Assembly (NCBI RefSeq): GCF_004011695.2
Contig: NC_082411.1
Location: forward strand, 372,001 to 436,000
Direction: 5' to 3'
DNA from: Ascochyta rabiei
Lineage: Eukaryota; Ascomycota; Dothideomycetes; Pleosporales; Didymellaceae
DNA: 64,000 nucleotides
Position numbers and translations under genes: made by a program. The notes below the pieces were generated by a model. That model was given only the letters and a program-made list of their open reading frames with translations. It was not told the DNA's origin and made no database searches. Positions 22,927 to 33,046 of the stretch are shown piece after piece (position 1 is the stretch's first letter; each line of letters starts with the position of its first letter).

Positions 22927-25900
22927 ACGTCCCGTGCAGGCCGCCGGCGACGCCGTCTCTCTACACCTCCACGTCCATCAAGCCCCCAGAGGGACCGCCT
23001 AACTGCCTCCCAGCCAGCGCCCAGTGCTAGCGCCCCTGAACAGGCCTCACGCCGTGAGGGCAGTGCCAGTAATACTCCTAATAACCCGGCTGCTGCTGCT
23101 CCAGCTGCTGCCCCTAGCTCCCAGTATAGTGATAACCCGTTTGACGACCTGCCCGAGACAGTCCTTGTAGGGCTCCAACAGGACACCACCCTGCTCCTGC
23201 GACGTCGTCCTGATGGTGTATACTACGATATTGGCAGCATGCAGGTGCCCTGTTCAGCCTGCGGCGCCTTACACTGGATAGATGAGCGGAAGAGCACTAC
23301 CTCTGTAACAGACCCGCGATTTACTCTCTGCTGCCTGGACGGCGAGGTCGACCTGCCAGCCCTCACACCGCTGCCGTCGTACCTGTATCAGCTACTCAAC
23401 ACGAATACTCTAGCAGCGCGGCACTTCCGTAAGGAGCTACGGGCCTACAACGCTGCCTTTGCGTTTACCTCGGTAGACTGTACACCTACCAGCCGTGGGG
23501 CGCAGGGCCCTGGCGTGCAGGTGTTTCAGATCCACGGGGCCCTATACCACCGCAGCGGCCCTGTAGAGGTTCTCGAGGGAAGCCTGCCGCAGTACGCTCA
23601 GCTATACTTTTACGACCCACAGTACGCTGCCAACGCCCGCCACCAGCGGAACAGCCACTTACAGCTCCAGATTCTCCAAGATCTAACGGCAATGCTATAT
23701 GAGATCAATAACCCATATATATCTATATACCGCACGGCCCAGGATCGGCTCAACAGTAGCGCTGCAGACGCCCGCGTCATACTAACCAGCAGGCTTACAC
23801 TAGCCCTAGAGACTGGGCAGGACCGCCGCAGGGAGAACGTACCTACTAGCGATGAGCTAGGCCTAGTAATACCTGACGCAGCAGGTGCAGAGACGTCCCG
23901 TCCCATTGTCCTAGCGGCCTGTAACTCCAGCGCCCTGTTTACTATCAGCGCCGCCCACCCATCTTACATGCCGCTACACTACGTACTGATGTTTCCCCAC
24001 GGGGATTCTGGGTGGCGGCCGGGGCTAACGCTCCGTAACCAGGACGGATCCCGTCTGCAGACGTCGCTGACCCAGCAAACCTACTATCGATACTATCTAC
24101 ACCCCCACCCTGGGCAGACTACAAATCCGTTCCGCTTCTACAGGCTGTTTCAGCAGTACGTTGTGGATATCTGGGCTATCTGCGACCAGGCCCGGCTGGC
24201 CTGGATCCGAGCAAACCAGGCACAGCTGCGGGCAGACCTGTATAGCGGTGTTGCTGATGCCGTTATGGGCAACAACGACGCCCAGGCAGGCCCTGTTGGA
24301 CGCCGCGTTGTCCTGCCGTCGTCCTATCTAGGCAGCTCACGATTTGTCAGCCAGTGCTATCAGGACTCTATGGCTATCGTCCGTCGATATGGCCGCTCTA
24401 CCCTGTTTATCACTTTTACAGCTAGCCCATACTGGCCAGAGGTTGCCCGTGAGCTCCGCCCTGGGGAGACAGGCCTGAATCGGCCTGATCTAATCTGCCG
24501 GGCCTTCCATCTGAAGGTGCAGAAGCTAGTAGCCGATGTGAAGAGCAACCTGTTCGGCACCCATCTGGGCCACGTGTACACGATTGAGTACCAGAAACGG
24601 GGCCTGCCCCATATACACCTGCTGCTGTTCCTAACCCTACACAACCGCGAGGCGTTCACGGATCCTGTAACAATTGATAGCACTATCCGGGCTGAGATCC
24701 CTTCCCCTGTGGATGACCCAGACGGCCTGCTTACAGAGGTTGTACGGACCTTTATGCTTCACGGGCCATGTGGGGAGCACAATCTGCAGGCCCCGTGTAT
24801 GGTGCCTCAGCGCGACAGCGCCCCGCCGCGGTGCTCTAAGAACTTTCCTAAGCGTTACTGCCCATCTACAGTGGTCCATAAGGACGGGTACCCTGAGTAT
24901 CAGCGCCGGGATGATGGCTGCACGCTTGCTGTACGGTGTAAGGGCCGTATTGTACACCTTAATAACAGCTGGGTTGTCCCGTATAACCCTGGTCTGCTCC
25001 GTAAGTACTAGGCCTATATCAATGTAGAGGTTTGCGGCACTATCCACGCTATTAAATACGTCCACAAGTACATCTACAAGGGCACTGACAGGGCAGTACT
25101 AAACGTCTCAGAAGCAGATGAGGTTAAGCAGCATCTAAACGGGCGATATATCAGTCCATCTGAGGCTGTTTGGCGGCTGTTTGAGTACCCAGTACACATG
25201 GAGCGGCCCACTGTAGTGCCCCTAGCGGTCCACCTACCGAATGAGCAGATAGTTACGTTCCCTGCTAACGCTACCACTGCAGAGTTATCAGCCCGCCTGG
25301 AGCGATCTGTAACTACGCTTACGGCGTTCTTCCAGCGCAACGCTGACCATGAGTATGGCCGTGAGGTCCTATATCAGGACTATCCATCCCAGTTTGTTTG
25401 GCACCTCCCGTCACGGACCTGGCACGTGCGTCAGCGCGGCACTGCGATTAGCCGCATGTACTTTTGCAGCCCGCTACAGGGTGAACGGTTCTATCTACGG
25501 CTTCTCTTGACTACCGTACGGGGTCCACAGTCCTACGCGGACCTGCGTACCTTTAGCGGCACAGAGTATCCTACTTTCCAGGCCGCCGCAGCTGCCCGCG
25601 GGTTACTGCTACACGATGGAGACTGGGTAGCCTGCTTCCAGGACGCCGTTACGTTTGCCACAGGCCAGGCGTTACGGTACTTCTTCGTTGCTGCTCTCTT
25701 AAATGGGCCTGTTACAGATCCAGCTGCTATCTGGGCAGCCTTCCAGGCGGATTTGTGTGACGACTTACCTGAGGCTGCTGCTGCCCTGCTAGTATCCGCA
25801 GATCCAGACGCGTACCTTGACTACGGCCTGTATCTGATAGAAGGGCTGCTGGCAGAGTCTGGCAAACGTCTTACGGATTTCTCACTCCCTGCGTGCCAGT

Positions 25901-27387
25901 TCAACTGGGGAGTACGGCTGCAGAATCAGCTTCTTGCCACTGAGCTGGCCTACGATACAGACGGGCAGGACACTGCCTTCTAGGACACTGTTACAGGGCT
26001 GAATATGGACCAGCGCGCCGTATTTGATGCCGTTACTGCCGCTATTGAGGCTGACCACAGCACTGCCCACTTCTTCGTACAGGGCCCAGCAGGCACAGGC
26101 AAGACGTTCCTCTGGCGCTGTATATGTGCCTACTATCGCTCTACAGGCCGGGTGGTCCTGTGCGTTGCGTCGTCGGGTATAGCTGCTGTCCTGCTGCCCG
26201 GCGGCCGCACTGCCCACTCCCGTTTCCGGATCCCGTTGGATATCCACGACGATTCCATCTGCCCTGTTGCTCCAGGCTCGGAGCTTGGGCGGCTGCTGCA
26301 GGCCGCTACTCTAGTTATCTGGGACGAGGTGCCTATGCAGCACCGTTACTGCTTCGAGGCAGTCCACCGTATGCTGCAGGACGTCCGTAGCTCCCCTGCC
26401 CTGTTTGGCGGCCTCCCTGTAATTGCCAGCGGCGATTTTGCCCAGATCCTACCCGTCGTCCGCCGGGGCCAGCGGCCTGCCATCGTCAACACCTGCCTGC
26501 AGCAGTCTACGCTCATATGGCCGCACATGACCGTACTGCACCTGCGTCAGAATATGCGGGTGCTATCTGGGGCTGACAACACCTGTTTTGCAGCCTGGTG
26601 CCGGGGACTGGCTACCCGTGAGATGGATGGCCTGATCTCCATCCCAGACTGGATGACCGTCTACTACAGCCTACAGGGCTTCCTGGATCACGTCTATCCG
26701 CCGCACCTCCTCCAGCAGGCTGCTGCGGACTATCAGGTCCTCAACGGCCGTGCTATACTGGCCGTACGGAACGACGCAGTGGCTGTAATCAACGCCGCAA
26801 TGCTTGCTGCCTTCCCTGGTGAGCTAGTAGAGCTGGTTGCAGTGGACTCTGCTGAGGTTGAGGACAATACAACACAGGATCTGCCTCCCGTAGAGCTGCT
26901 GCAGTCCTTTGAGCCCCCGTCACTGCCCCCGTCACGCCTTCTGCTCAAGGTAGGCGTACCAATAATGCTTCTACGGAACCTGTACCCAAGCCAGGGGCTC
27001 TGCAACGGTACCCGTTTAGCGGTTACACAGATATCCTCCCGCTGTATCCAGGCCCGCATCCTATCTGGCGAGTTTGCAGGCCAGCTCCGCCTGCTGCCAC
27101 GTATCAGGCTCACTTTAACCAGTAGAGAGCTCCCGTTTATCGTCAGCCGGGTCCAGTTTCCAGTTCGCCTCTCCTTTGCAATCACTGTAAACAAGTCACA
27201 GGGCCAGTCACTCTCTGTTGTAGGCGTTAATCTGCGTTACGCTGTGTTTACACATGGCCAGCTATACGTAGCTATGTCCCATGTAACTACACTTGCAGGC
27301 CTGTCAATCCTGCTGCCAGCACCTGATACTAGCGATGAGCCATCCCGTACGGTCCCTAATATCGTATACCCAGAGGTGCTCCTGTAG
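22927..27387 (+). pseudogene. Helitron Rep-helicase (RepHel) with two in-frame TAG codons
   Basis: One reading frame, open from 22927; first ATG 23239. It is broken only by TAG at 25009-25011 and TAG at 25981-25983. Order: CSACGALHWIDE zinc-type motif, Helitron-like N domain, HUH motif GLPHIHLLLF at about 24601-24630, the tyrosine motif KYVHKYIYKG at 25054-25083, then a Pif1-type helicase with Walker A GPAGTGKT near 26083-26108, Walker B LVIWDEVP near 26311-26334, GDFAQILPVV and the C-terminal TVNKSQGQSL. Rep nicks and joins DNA in rolling-circle transposition; the helicase unwinds it. The first TAG separates the HUH histidines from the catalytic tyrosines, so without readthrough no full Rep is made. 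Both TAGs could come from CAG by C-to-T at CpA, as in RIP. The rest is remarkably intact. The true N-terminus is uncertain because no upstream in-frame ATG exists. Confidence 0.9.
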
Positions 27388-27390
27388 CCA

Positions 27391-27480
27391 GCCACAACCT
27401 ACTAGTATATCAGCCCGCCAACGTCGCCGCTACCAGTATATCAGCCCGTCAACGTCACTGCCACAACCTACTAGTATATC
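27391..27480. repeat. Short direct repeats after the Helitron frame
   Basis: A 21-bp segment (GCCACAACCTACTAGTATATC) occurs at 27391-27411 and 27460-27480. A related segment starting AGTATATCAGCCCG occurs at 27404 and 27435. They begin just after the RepHel stop. Confidence 0.7.
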
Positions 27481-27739
27481 GGGCTAACGGCTATCAATAG
27501 TACGTCACCGCCTAGTTATTCTGCCGTTACAGGTGCTATTGTGCCCGCAGGTTGACCTTCACCGTGAGCTTACAAACCCCCCGCGTACCAGTATCCAGCA
27601 CCAATCAGGCCACATACAGTGACTGTACAATCTAGATACAGTATAGCCACAGGCCCTATAACGTTATTTGATGGCTGCCTATTCACTGTTTTGGCCCGAC
27701 AAACAGAATATACTATTCACGGTGAGCTACAACACCAAA

Positions 27740-27778
27740 ATATCGCAGGTCTTGGCAGCCGCTAGCTGGCTGCGATAT
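27740..27778. repeat. Nested inverted repeats, candidate Helitron 3' hairpin
   Basis: ATATCGCAG (27740-27748) pairs with CTGCGATAT (27770-27778). An alternative inner stem GCAGCC (27755-27760) pairs with GGCTGC (27768-27773) around a GCTAGC core. Helitrons end in a short hairpin, but the expected CTRR just downstream is not seen, so the role is open. Confidence 0.5.
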
Positions 27779-28015
27779 ACTATATAGGCAGCCGCCCTCC
27801 CCCCGTTTTACTACTCTCTAGGTCATCAATATGGACTCCTCCGCCCCCGCCGACGACGTCGCCGCCCCCGCCAACACCGCCGCCGCTGACGCCGCCGCTG
27901 CTGCTGCTGCTGCCACTGCTGCTGCTGCCACTGCCGCCGCCGCCCTCGCTGCCGCCCCCGCCCTCCCGCCGCTCCCCCCTGCCCCGGCCCGCCCACCGCC
28001 GCCGCCCTGCTCGCC

Positions 28016-28574
28016 ATGCCGCCCGCCTCGCGGGCCTGCACAAGGCTGGCTTCTCGGCCAGTCCAGCGCCAGCTGGAGTTCCGCGCGGGCTACGAGCCCA
28101 GCAAGTTCAACCTCGCTGGTAAGTAACCCCCTGTAAGTGTCCTGTAGAGCCCTGTACTGACAGTAAGCAGTTCGGCAGCAGAACCTCGAATCTGCGCTCG
28201 CGCAGGTTGTCGGCCGCGTCGCCCCCACCGAATGCGACTCCTGCCAGCGAGCAGCTGGCCCGTATACTACCTGCGTGGTAGTTACAGGCCAGCTGCTCGA
28301 CTCGTGCGCCAACTGCCACTATGGCAGTGAGGGCGCCCGCTGCTCCTTCCGCCGTAAGTTTACAGCCTCCACATTCCCCATACAGACCTTATTGACCCTG
28401 CTACAGCCACGCCCGCCCCCGTCGTCCCCGTCCCCGCCATCGCCACCCCCTCCAGGTCCCGCCGCCAGGTTGCTGCCGCTGCCGCTGCCGCTGCTGCTGC
28501 CCCTGCCCCTGCCGCTGCCCCTGCCACCCCCTCCAAGAAGCGCCGCCGCACCACCGCCACCCCTGCTGCCTCCC

Positions 28575-28609
<35 letters not shown>

Positions 28610-28814
28610 GCCTCCAAGAAGGAGAAGAAGAAGGAGAAGAGGAAGAGGAAGAAGAAGAGTAGGTTACAGGCCTGTAAAAGAAATCTACTGGCTGCTAACA
28701 TTTTTTACAGAGGTCCGTAAGTGCGTACGGGACGTAAAGAAGTCCGTAGCGGCTCTAGAGCTTGCTATGGATTCCTCCTCCTCAGAGGACAGTGATGAAG
28801 ATGATGAGGATTAA
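28016..28814 (+). CDS. Six-cysteine DUF3716-like protein beside the Helitron
   Basis: Four exons, 28016-28118, 28171-28353, 28386-28658 and 28711-28814, give 220 residues; all joins keep frame. Residues 20-34 (RQLEFRAGYEPSKFNLA) lead into VRQQNLESALAQVVGR, then a cysteine domain: C56-x2-C59-x9-C69-x10-C80-x2-C83-x8-C92, with CVVVTG and CANCHYG, matching the fungal DUF3716 type. It is followed by an Ala/Pro/Lys-rich linker with nuclear-localisation-like KKRRR and KRKRKKK, and an acidic tail (SSSSEDSDEDDED). It looks like a nuclear, possibly metal- and DNA-binding protein; that is inference. A separate ATG at 27831 opens an Ala/Pro-rich frame into the same exon in another frame; I prefer 28016. 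The exon 3 acceptor could also be 21 bp further on. Introns are 32-52 bp, very short. Confidence 0.7.
28664..28677. repeat. Perfect TTACAGGCCTGTAA palindrome
   Basis: A 14-bp perfect palindrome inside the last intron of the DUF3716-like gene. It uses the same CCTGTAA half-site that clusters upstream of the Helitron frame at 22651-22705. Confidence 0.6.
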
Positions 28815-29095
28815 ATAGTTTACAGGTCTGCACATGAATGAAACAGTGTTTACAGTGCTATTTACACTCCTGTTACTGTTGTGATTTTCCCTTGCTTACT
28901 AACTCTCTACCCCGCTACCCCTGTAAACGCAAAGCTCTGCACCCGCTGGCCCAAACACTGGCATACATTCTACAATCTAAAAAGACGTGATGAGACTATG
29001 AAGACTTCTCCTAACTCCAAAGAGCAGTCATGAGGGCGCTGAATGACTACGGCATTACTGCTTGCAGCTTACAAGGCTGCTGACAAGACAGTGTA

Positions 29096-29124
29096 GCCAG
29101 CTTTCTCTGCAACGCGAGAGGCAG
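29096..29124 (-). repeat. Dispersed repeat, copy A
   Basis: Reads on the minus strand as CTCTCGCGTTGCAGAGAAAG followed by CTGGC. Nearly identical to copies at 29709-29739 and 29902-29932. Confidence 0.6.
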
Positions 29125-29708
29125 ATCAAAAGGGAGTGCGTGCCAGAGCGTAGGGCAGTAGGGCTGCAGGACATGGTGCCGAGTCAGTGCACGTCCATGC
29201 GGTACCAGAGCGTTGGGCCTTCTGGAAGATTGCCGATAATGGCATGGATCGGTGGACCTGTTGACTGTGCACGAAGACGGGGCATGACCACGTTGTTGAT
29301 CTGACATTTGCGCAGGGACTTCAGTCTGAACTGTGTGCACTTGGGCGTGAAATATGGTTGGCATGCTGCGAGACCGATGAGAGAGTGTGTGCAGTGCTCC
29401 CCACAACACATGACTGGAATGTGGCTTCTCACGCTGACACTGCATTCCAGCCAGCAATTCGTAAGCGAGCTTCGACTCACTCTGGCGCAAGCCGCAATGT
29501 CAAATCGCGTGGTAGCGTTGCGTCGTATTGCATTCGCTACACTGCGGCAGCGTGCATGCATATTGACCACCGTTGTCGGCGTTCGCGTTGCCAACCCAGG
29601 ATTCAGCCTCGTACAGAGCCAGCGGTGAGCGATGGGGAAACGGTGCACTCATACTCGAATTCGTGTCCTTACAGCGCGATGGAACTGCAAGGCTGTGCAA
29701 CACGCGTA

Positions 29709-29739
29709 GCCGGGCTCTCGCGTTGCAGGAAAAGCCGGG
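29709..29739 (+). repeat. Dispersed repeat, copy B
   Basis: Reads CCGGGCTCTCGCGTTGCAGG then AAAAGCCGGG. The ends CCGG and CCGGG make it partly self-complementary. Confidence 0.6.
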
Positions 29740-29901
29740 TCCAGTGTCTCAGCGATAGGCCCTCCATTAGTATCGCTGGAGGCTGGAGGCCTTTAGTGTA
29801 ATTGCTACTGCTTTTTGTAATCAAGGGAAGTTGATGAAGTCTTATGACAAGTTTTATGCTGCAAATTACGTAGAGTATAGCATGAAATACCTCCTGCTAT
29901 A

Positions 29902-29932
29902 ACCGGCTTTCTCTGCAACACGAGAGCCGGGT
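29902..29932 (-). repeat. Dispersed repeat, copy C
   Basis: Inverted relative to copy B, about 160 bp away. Reads on the minus strand as CCGGCTCTCGTGTTGCAG then AGAAAGCCGG. Confidence 0.6.
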
Positions 29933-31775
29933 AGGGCTGGCAGAGGAACCTTGGCGCTTCGAGCATGCTCAGCCAAAGGGCGTGAACTTGTGGAGTTGGC
30001 GGGGAGACGGTGCGACGGCTGTGGTGCAGCCCTTTCGCGCGATGATGCTTGGGATGCGGAAATAGATTGCATAGATGGGAGGCATCTTGTAGTAGCCATA
30101 TCACTCGGTGCGGTTGCTGATTTGGCAGGAGTTGATAGCTGGAGGCTATCGCGTCAATTTGCTGGCAGAATGGTGCAATTGATTGCTAACGCACGCAAGC
30201 CTCATGCTCCTCGTCCCGATCAGCATGTCACAGTCATCAGGCCCCAAGGGTTGACACTGTGCTAAAGGCGCCTGCACGCTTAGCAGAAGTGTTTGTCAGA
30301 CAGGATTGTTCAGCAGCTTGTGACAAAGCGAGCTATGTCCACCAATGAGACGTGCAGCTGGCCGAAGGAAAGTCAGCGACCTTGAAACGTGCGACTTGTC
30401 GTTGGTGAAGGCGGGGTACGAAGATATGTGCAGGTTTCGACTCACGATGTGAAGCAGGGCTGGGTGACAAGACTGCGTGGTCTGGCAGGTCCTGTTTCGC
30501 TCATGGCGTAGAGGTCCGGGGGAGGAGGAAGTTCAGAAGCCGAGATGCCGCTCTTGGTTTTCGCAGGATACGATCATTCGTCCGCGCGGGTGACGGCACC
30601 TGCACCTGTCGATCATGCGCACCGCCAAAGCATCGTCGTGTTTTAGTCCGACTCCTCCGAGCGATGCTATCGTGAGGGTTGCGCTTGGGCGGAGTGTTCA
30701 GCGATCTGCGGAGAGTCTGTCACCTGCGAGGATGTTTGGGACGGGCGATTGTCACGGCGGAGAGTTGGCCAGAGTCGCCATTGCTGCCATGGAGGCTAGT
30801 AGCGTGGGCTGGGTTGAGAATGTGCAGCGAATCTCAGGAGATTGTAGGCATGTCTAAGAATGCTCATCTCAGCAGTCGCAGCAGTCGGCGGCCGGCGGCC
30901 TGGCGATGCGAGGAAGCAGGGCCCTGCGGACAAACCAAGGGATTGCCTATGCGGGTCGCAGTCGCATTGCAACCCAGGAAAGGGTAAGCGGGAGACCGAT
31001 GCCCCGAACGCGTTGGACAGCCACAGATTGAAGGGTTGACCGCTCTGCGTGTGGAGTACCGTGGCTGTAGCTGGGAGCCTTACGCCAGGCACTCACCAAC
31101 CTCGCACATCAGACAGACCCCTGCTCGGACAACAAAGCGCACTTCTGTTGCTGTGCTGTCTAGCGGTATAGCGGCACGAACGCACTTGTTACGGTGCTTG
31201 AGCCAGAGCCGTGCAGACGGTGGTGATGGCATCCAGATGCGTCACAATGAGTAAAAGGGGAACAAGGGCTGGCTGCAAGCGTGGTAGGTAATCCGGCTGA
31301 ACGATGATGGCACAACTCGCGTTCTACACACTATGTCCGTCTCTACTCCGTGCGCTTCTGTACTGCGCTAGTGAAGTCGCCGGTTCCGCCGAAACGAGTG
31401 AAGGCTTTGCTGACTGGCGTGGTGAGCACGCACAATCCCTGCTGCCTTATGATTCACCGCTCAGCCAAGGGCGGTCAGGTCGGCGGGAGTGGAAACAACG
31501 CCAATAAATCCGAGATTCCCGTCGTTAGGCTTCGTGCTCATCCTCCGAGCGTCCATAACATAAAGAAACACGGCTGCCCGCCTTTCCCACAAGTCCTACC
31601 AAGACAGCCTCACACCAGACAAACAGCAATACCATCAGCAACAACTACTTGACGTTCAAACTACATCATCACGACAGCATACCTCTCGGGAACATCATCG
31701 CTCGGATCACCTTCCATCCATTGGCTGCTGCACTAAGGTTCGTGGTCCGCTCGTCTTGCCTTCCAGTCACCGAAC

Positions 31776-31782
31776 TGACTCA
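31776..31782. promoter_or_regulatory. TGACTCA box upstream of ECM13-like gene
   Basis: Exact Gcn4/CpcA (AP-1-type) site about 40 bp before the ATG at 31821. So close to the start, it may lie in the leader or form part of a branch site of an untranslated-leader intron ending CTCTAG at 31790, so a regulatory role is not certain. Confidence 0.35.
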
Positions 31783-31820
31783 TTCTCTAGGCAAATCATT
31801 CTTGCCTATACATAACAAAC

Positions 31821-32585
31821 ATGCCTTCTTCTTCGCATCTCCGCATACAATCCCACTTTGAGCCCTTCTCTGCCGAGACGGCCGCCTCCCACTTCATCTC
31901 CTCGCCGCCCCAGAAGAAGCAAAAGATGTCTCTCACCCAAACCTACTACATCGCCGCCTCTGCCCGCTCCAAGCTGGGCAAGGAAGCCTGCAGGGCTGAC
32001 CACGACCTCCGCCTTCTTGTTGGACACGCCAACCTCCTCGACAGCCTCATGATTGAACTCCAAGACGCCGAACGCCAGCAAGAAGCATGGTTCAACCAGA
32101 CCATGGCCAAGGCCTCCAAGACGGAGGAGCCTCGACACGTCCAGTGGGCCGACAGCATTGCCGAGGAGGACGAGGGCTCTGACTCGGACTCCTTCTCCGA
32201 GTCCGACTCGGAATCTGACCTGGACGACGACTTCGACATGATCCCCATGCCCCGTCGCATTGCACAGGCACCCATTCAGATCACCACCACCGAGGTCGAC
32301 GAGGACGAGGACGACGAGGAGTACTACGACGACATGGAGGATGACGCCGAGCTGACTCTTACTCGTGTCCCCTCGCAAGTCCAGTCACCACCCGAGCTCG
32401 TGTACGAAGAGGACTCCGAGGACGACTCACCACCCACATCGCCACCCACTACATCGCTCGAGTTCTCCGAGAAGGAGGCCCTGCTCACAACCACCTTCTA
32501 CACCAGCAAGACACAACCGAGCTACCTCGAAGACGACCACCCGCTGTTTATGGACACGAACGCTCCGCTCATCTCAGGTTACTAG
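31821..32585 (+). CDS. Conserved acidic protein, ECM13-like
   Basis: Single exon, 254 residues. The conserved part is near the N-terminus: SLTQTYYIAASARSKLGKEA, then DHDLRLLVGHANLLDSLMIEL and a short coiled region. This resembles the N-terminal block of yeast Ecm13 and its paralogue YJR115W, whose molecular role is unknown. The rest is very acidic (DSDSFSESDSESDLDDD, DEDEDDEEYYDD) and Ser/Pro-rich. A second in-frame ATG at 31926 (MSLTQTYY) starts exactly at the conserved block and may be the true start. Similarity is from memory of the family, so the name is moderate; that the frame is a real gene is well supported by its length and composition. Confidence 0.6.
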   Translation: MPSSSHLRIQSHFEPFSAETAASHFISSPPQKKQKMSLTQTYYIAASARSKLGKEACRADHDLRLLVGHANLLDSLMIELQDAERQQEAWFNQTMAKASKTEEPRHVQWADSIAEEDEGSDSDSFSESDSESDLDDDFDMIPMPRRIAQAPIQITTTEVDEDEDDEEYYDDMEDDAELTLTRVPSQVQSPPELVYEEDSEDDSPPTSPPTTSLEFSEKEALLTTTFYTSKTQPSYLEDDHPLFMDTNAPLISGY

Positions 32586-32992
32586 GCCACCTCGGCGGCC
32601 TTTTGATTTGTCTTTGATCCCAGCATTTCAGCGAGCGAGTCCATTTCAGCACAGCATTTTCGAGCATTATACCTATTTCTTTTTACACATACCGCGGCAG
32701 AGCTGCGACGAAGCATGGACGGGACGGACGGATGGCACCAACTCTACTCAGATCTTTGGAATGTTATACAAGGGCGACAGATTGGGTGGGACGTTGCTCG
32801 CAAGGCGCGGGATGGGTTCTCCCCCGTATTGGCTGGTTGAGACCGCCCCCCCTTGCCATAGCTAGAACTATCCATCAACATGATCATTTCACCAAAAAGC
32901 AATCTTGTGCTCCCTTGATCTCATGTGACGTCTGTTATCGCGGCGATGTGCGCGCTATCTAATCGAGAGCGAATCACCGAGCACCCAGTGCG

Positions 32993-33046
32993 ACATGGTT
33001 GCCGTACATGCCGAATGCCACATAGTTGCCGTACATGCCGGATGCC
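32993..33046. repeat. 27-bp tandem duplication
   Basis: Two adjacent 27-bp units (32993-33019 and 33020-33046) differ at two positions. Each contains GTTGCCGTACATGCCG. Confidence 0.7.

Larger units (their letters stand above)
22400..27830 (+). mobile_element. Helitron (rolling-circle transposon), ends not resolved
   Basis: The Rep-helicase frame at 22927-27387 shows this is a Helitron on the plus strand. Flanks differ in texture from neighbours: CCTGTA/TACAGG motifs are dense from about 22440 on. I could not fix the TC 5' end or the CTRR 3' end. A hairpin cluster at 27740-27778, about 350 bp after the frame, is a candidate for the 3' structure, but no CTRR follows it at the usual distance. 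The element may also extend over the DUF3716-like gene to about 28.9 kb. Boundaries given are approximate. Confidence 0.7.
28815..31820. other. Gene-poor right flank with dispersed short repeats
   Basis: About 3 kb with no supported gene. It carries the clearest copies of the CTCTCG(C/T)GTTGCAG repeat. Open frames here are short, overlap on both strands and show no family motif. The last 200 bp are the promoter of the ECM13-like gene. Confidence 0.5.

Noticed and set aside
25001..25011. GTAAGTACTAG at the first Helitron TAG looks like a donor plus acceptor
   Set aside because: Only 11 bases long, far too short for an intron; GTAAGT is just the coding of Arg-Lys-Tyr in a conserved stretch.
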